Below, piece by piece: positions 61,643-64,000 of a DNA stretch of 64,000 nucleotides. Made by a program: the position numbers and the translations under genes. The notes under the pieces are model-generated. The model had not been told where the DNA came from. It saw nothing but the letters and a program-made list of their open reading frames with translations, and ran no database searches. The stretch's first letter is position 1. Every line of letters starts with the position of its first letter. The DNA is from an uncultured Lachnospiraceae bacterium (GTDB lineage Bacteria; Bacillota; Clostridia; Lachnospirales; Lachnospiraceae), in the NCBI GenBank assembly GCA_947172645.1, contig CAMWBY010000005.1:62001-126000 (forward strand), read 5' to 3'.

Positions 61643-62398
61643 ATGAGCGCATCGATAAGAGAGAGGTACCCATACTTATACGAGACACATCTGCATACAT
61701 GCGAGTCCAGCGCCTGCGCCAAAAGCACCGGCGCCGAGATGGCGAGGGCATGTAAAGAATACGGTTATACAGGTATTTTCGTGACAGACCACAACTGGGG
61801 CGGAAATACTGCGGTTGATAGGGGAATGCCCTGGGAAGATTGGGTGGATACATTCTGTCTGGGGTATGAACATGCCAAGGCGGAGGGGGATAAGATTGGG
61901 CTGGATGTATTCTTTGGCTATGAAGCGGGATACAACGGGACAGAATTTCTCATCTATGGAATTGACGGCCTGTGGCTGAAAGCCCATCCGGAGCTTCGGA
62001 CGGCCACGGTCGAAGAACAGTACAGATTGGTGCATGAGGCAGGGGGATTGGTGATTCACGCCCATCCTTTCCGGGTGGCAGGGTATATACCGGAATTACG
62101 TCTGTACCCGGAATGGGTGGACGGCGTGGAAGGCATTAATGCAACCCACTCCAATCCCAGGAGCATGGCCCATAACAATCATGAATTTGATATACGGGCG
62201 TTGTCCTATGCCCGGACGCACGCCCTGCCTGTCAGCGCAGGGTCCGATATCCATGAGAAGTATCTTTTTGGGGGAGGAATTGCTTTCAGTCGCCGTCTGG
62301 TTTCGGCGGCGGACTATGGGGTCGCTTTACGTGAAGGAGACTATGTCCTGACCGACGGCTCAGTGTGGTATGATAAACACGGAAACAGCATAAACTGA
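61643..62398 (+). CDS. PHP-domain metal-dependent phosphoesterase
   Basis: 251 residues. Metal motifs in order: YETHLHTCESSACA (HxH), GIFVTDHNWGGN, FFGYEAGYNGTEFLIYG (Glu), VIHAHPFR and SAGSDIHEK. This is the stand-alone PHP family; members include nucleotide and histidinol-phosphate phosphatases, so the substrate is open. Start ATG at 61643 preceded by GAGGATTG. It precedes a PrsA-like lipoprotein gene. Confidence 0.85.
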   Translation: MSASIRERYPYLYETHLHTCESSACAKSTGAEMARACKEYGYTGIFVTDHNWGGNTAVDRGMPWEDWVDTFCLGYEHAKAEGDKIGLDVFFGYEAGYNGTEFLIYGIDGLWLKAHPELRTATVEEQYRLVHEAGGLVIHAHPFRVAGYIPELRLYPEWVDGVEGINATHSNPRSMAHNNHEFDIRALSYARTHALPVSAGSDIHEKYLFGGGIAFSRRLVSAADYGVALREGDYVLTDGSVWYDKHGNSIN

Positions 62399-62450
62399 AC
62401 GTGAAAGCAAAATGCAGCGTATGGTCTGTTACAGAAAGAATGGGAAATAT

Positions 62451-63518
62451 ATGATTAAAAACGGATGGAAAAAATTTGTGGGAGTATTTCTTGCGGCAGC
62501 AGTCTCCATGGGAAGCCTGTCGGGCTGTGGGGATGAAAACAGTTTTGGCACTAAGGTGGTGCTTACCACCGGGTTTCATAAAGACGAGGTTTTCAGAATT
62601 GAGACGAGCACATGTTCCCTGCCGGAGATTATGGTCTATCTGACTAATATACAGAACCGCTATGAAAGCGTATACGGCACGGAAATCTGGGAGACGAATG
62701 TGGATGGCGTGACGCTGGAACAGAACGTGAAGGATATTGCGCTTGCGCAGATTGCACGTATTAAGACCATGAACCTGATGGCGAAACAATTCGAGGTGGA
62801 ATTGAGTGAAGAAGAAAAGGCGCAGGTGGAGAATGCGGCGGATGCTTATTACGGTTCCTTAACTGACATGGAGATTGAACGGATGGGTGTATCAAAAGAT
62901 ACAGTCAGCAAATTGTACGCGGAGTTTGCCCTGGCGGAGAAGGTGTACCAGTATACGATTAAGGACATTAACCCGGAAATCAGTGACGACGAGGCCCGTA
63001 CTATCACCGTACAGCATATTCTCATTAAGACGTATGCGTTGGATGGAACCGGGAAAAAGATTGCGTATACCGAGCAGGCGAAGAAGGACGCTTATGACCG
63101 GGCCTGTGAAGTGTACAAACTGGTGGAGCAGGGGGAGGATTTTGACGAACTTGTGCGCCGATACAGTGAAGATGACAAGAGCACGTATTCTTTCGGAAAA
63201 GGAGAGATGGACGAGGCGTTCGAGACTGCCGCGTTTAATTTAGGCAAGGATGAGATAAGCGATATTGTGGAATCGGAATATGGCTACCACATTATCAAGT
63301 GCCTCAATACGTTCAATAAGGATGAGACAGATGCCAATAAGGTGAAGATTGTAGACCAACGCCGGGCGGAAGCCTTCGGGCAGGAGTATGATGCCTATGT
63401 GGAGACGCTTACCCGGAACCTGAATGAAGAATTGTGGGACAGCGTTGGGTTCATACATGACGAGAATGTGAAGACGATGGATTTCTTTGAGGTCTATGCG
63501 CAGTATTTTGGGAAGTGA
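62451..63518 (+). CDS. prsA: PrsA/SurA-like lipoprotein peptidyl-prolyl isomerase
   Basis: 355 residues. Lipoprotein signal VGVFLAAAVSMGSLSGCGDE with an ideal LSGC lipobox; SurA/PrsA-type N-terminal helical region; a parvulin domain (ITVQHILIKTYALDG..., AYDRACEVYKLVEQGEDFDELVRRYSEDDKSTYSFGKGEMDEAFETAAFNLGKDEISDIVESEYGYHIIKC) and a helical end. It folds exported proteins outside the membrane. Starts at ATG 62451; an upstream ATG (62412) would extend the signal peptide oddly. Confidence 0.88.
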   Translation: MIKNGWKKFVGVFLAAAVSMGSLSGCGDENSFGTKVVLTTGFHKDEVFRIETSTCSLPEIMVYLTNIQNRYESVYGTEIWETNVDGVTLEQNVKDIALAQIARIKTMNLMAKQFEVELSEEEKAQVENAADAYYGSLTDMEIERMGVSKDTVSKLYAEFALAEKVYQYTIKDINPEISDDEARTITVQHILIKTYALDGTGKKIAYTEQAKKDAYDRACEVYKLVEQGEDFDELVRRYSEDDKSTYSFGKGEMDEAFETAAFNLGKDEISDIVESEYGYHIIKCLNTFNKDETDANKVKIVDQRRAEAFGQEYDAYVETLTRNLNEELWDSVGFIHDENVKTMDFFEVYAQYFGK

Positions 63519-63549
63519 ATTTTCTTTTTATAAAGTTTTTATAAAATTA

Positions 63550-63576
63550 TTAGCACTCGTTAAGAATGAGTGCTAA
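63550..63576 (+). promoter_or_regulatory. CIRCE element (HrcA operator)
   Basis: TTAGCACTC (63550-63558), nine bases, GAGTGCTAA (63568-63576): an exact CIRCE consensus. It ends 7 bases before the -35 box of the htpG promoter. Confidence 0.95.
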
Positions 63577-63583
63577 TTTCTTC

Positions 63584-63612
63584 TTGACTTCTTGGCACGG
63601 GCGTATTAAACT
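63584..63612 (+). promoter_or_regulatory. htpG promoter
   Basis: TTGACT (63584-63589), 17-base spacer, TAAACT (63607-63612), directly after CIRCE; transcript start would be about 100 bases before the htpG start. Confidence 0.65.
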
Positions 63613-63718
63613 ATCCACTAGTAAAGAAATACAGGCAAAGTGATTGCCTTCTCGCGACAAGTCGCTCAGAAATGGCGGTTAGCGTGAAATATTAGAATGA
63701 AGAAAGGAACGTGGCAAA

Positions 63719-64000
63719 ATGGCAGCAAAACATGGTAACTTATCAATCAACAGCGATAATATTTTTCCGATTATCAAAAAATGGCTGTATTCCGACCATG
63801 ACATTTTTTTCCGGGAATTGATTTCCAACGGATGCGATGCAATTACAAAGTTAAAAAAACTGGATATGATGGGCGAATATACGCTCCCGGACGGATATCA
63901 GGCGAAGATTCAGGTGGTTGTAAATCCCGAGGAGAAGACGCTTAAGTTCATCGATAACGGTATCGGCATGACGGCGGGCGAAGTAGAAGAGTACATCAAC
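63719..64000 (+). CDS. htpG: Molecular chaperone HtpG (Hsp90), N-terminal part
   Basis: The first 94 residues, cut by the window end. AAKHGNLSINSDNIFPIIKKWLYSDHDIFFRELISNGCDAITKLKKL holds the Hsp90 ATP-site Glu/Asn (FFRELISNGCDA), and LKFIDNGIGMTAGEV the DxGxG motif. An AAAGGA site precedes the ATG. HrcA control by the upstream CIRCE is likely. Confidence 0.95.
   Translation, partial: MAAKHGNLSINSDNIFPIIKKWLYSDHDIFFRELISNGCDAITKLKKLDMMGEYTLPDGYQAKIQVVVNPEEKTLKFIDNGIGMTAGEVEEYIN

Overview
Organism: the window looks like the chromosome of an anaerobic, Gram-positive, Lachnospiraceae-like clostridial Firmicute. Supporting signs are strong AGGAGG ribosome sites, a perfect CIRCE (HrcA) element before htpG, Gram-positive-type LexA boxes, a YtaF-type sporulation membrane protein, a PrsA-like lipoprotein foldase, an [FeFe]-hydrogenase-domain protein, a DUF1653 protein and a holin-like type I toxin. 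This is inference from gene content; there is no 16S gene in the window. Layout: 1-471 carries a 303-bp element with perfect 20-bp terminal inverted repeats. 472-4129 holds an NhaC antiporter, a response regulator fused to a (p)ppGpp synthetase domain, and a FadR-type GntR regulator. 4366-9421 is a sugar-acid operon (GntP permease, IlvD/Edd dehydratase, KDPG aldolase, PfkB-type KDG kinase) with palindromic operator candidates at its promoter. 9493-11771 is a pair of radical SAM paralogues divergent from an HxlR regulator. 12146-23005 is mostly housekeeping (holA, thrH, a transglutaminase-like protein, a LexA-boxed DUF1653 / 5'-nucleotidase / SfsA-MutY fusion group, glycosyltransferase, PAP2 protein, glyA). 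23040-28977 holds a large hybrid kinase, hom and lysC. 29020-35491 is a phosphonate pathway: a small membrane protein, a YidC/Oxa1-like domain fused to a TagF-like glycerophosphotransferase, PhnW, PEP mutase with an N-terminal cytidylyltransferase domain, a LicC/PntC-like nucleotidyltransferase and phosphonopyruvate decarboxylase. I read it as making 2-aminoethylphosphonate, activating it with CTP and placing it on a cell-surface polymer; this is the strongest candidate for an undescribed system. 35693-40739 has a hydrogenase-chemoreceptor fusion, a LUD protein, an unexplained promoter-driven locus and a membrane-anchored NagZ-like enzyme with an extremely acidic tail. Accessory region: tRNA-Gly(GCC) at 40942-41014 is the attachment site of a decayed 4.7-kb integrative element (41020-45760) with a frameshifted tyrosine integrase, XRE regulator, broken SH3 lipoprotein and a small hydrophobic-peptide gene. 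Next to it, up to a third degenerate att copy at 47225, are two inverted DUF4258/YgiT toxin-antitoxin-like modules. After this: 47430-50447 LytTR two-component system plus an exported protein; 50753-51512 GreA-family factor and a type I toxin; 51845-58366 P-type ATPase, YtaF, beta-CASP hydrolase, thyA-folA; 58385-63518 kinase-REC-HPt protein, ilvE, PHP phosphoesterase and PrsA-like foldase; 63719-64000 the start of htpG.
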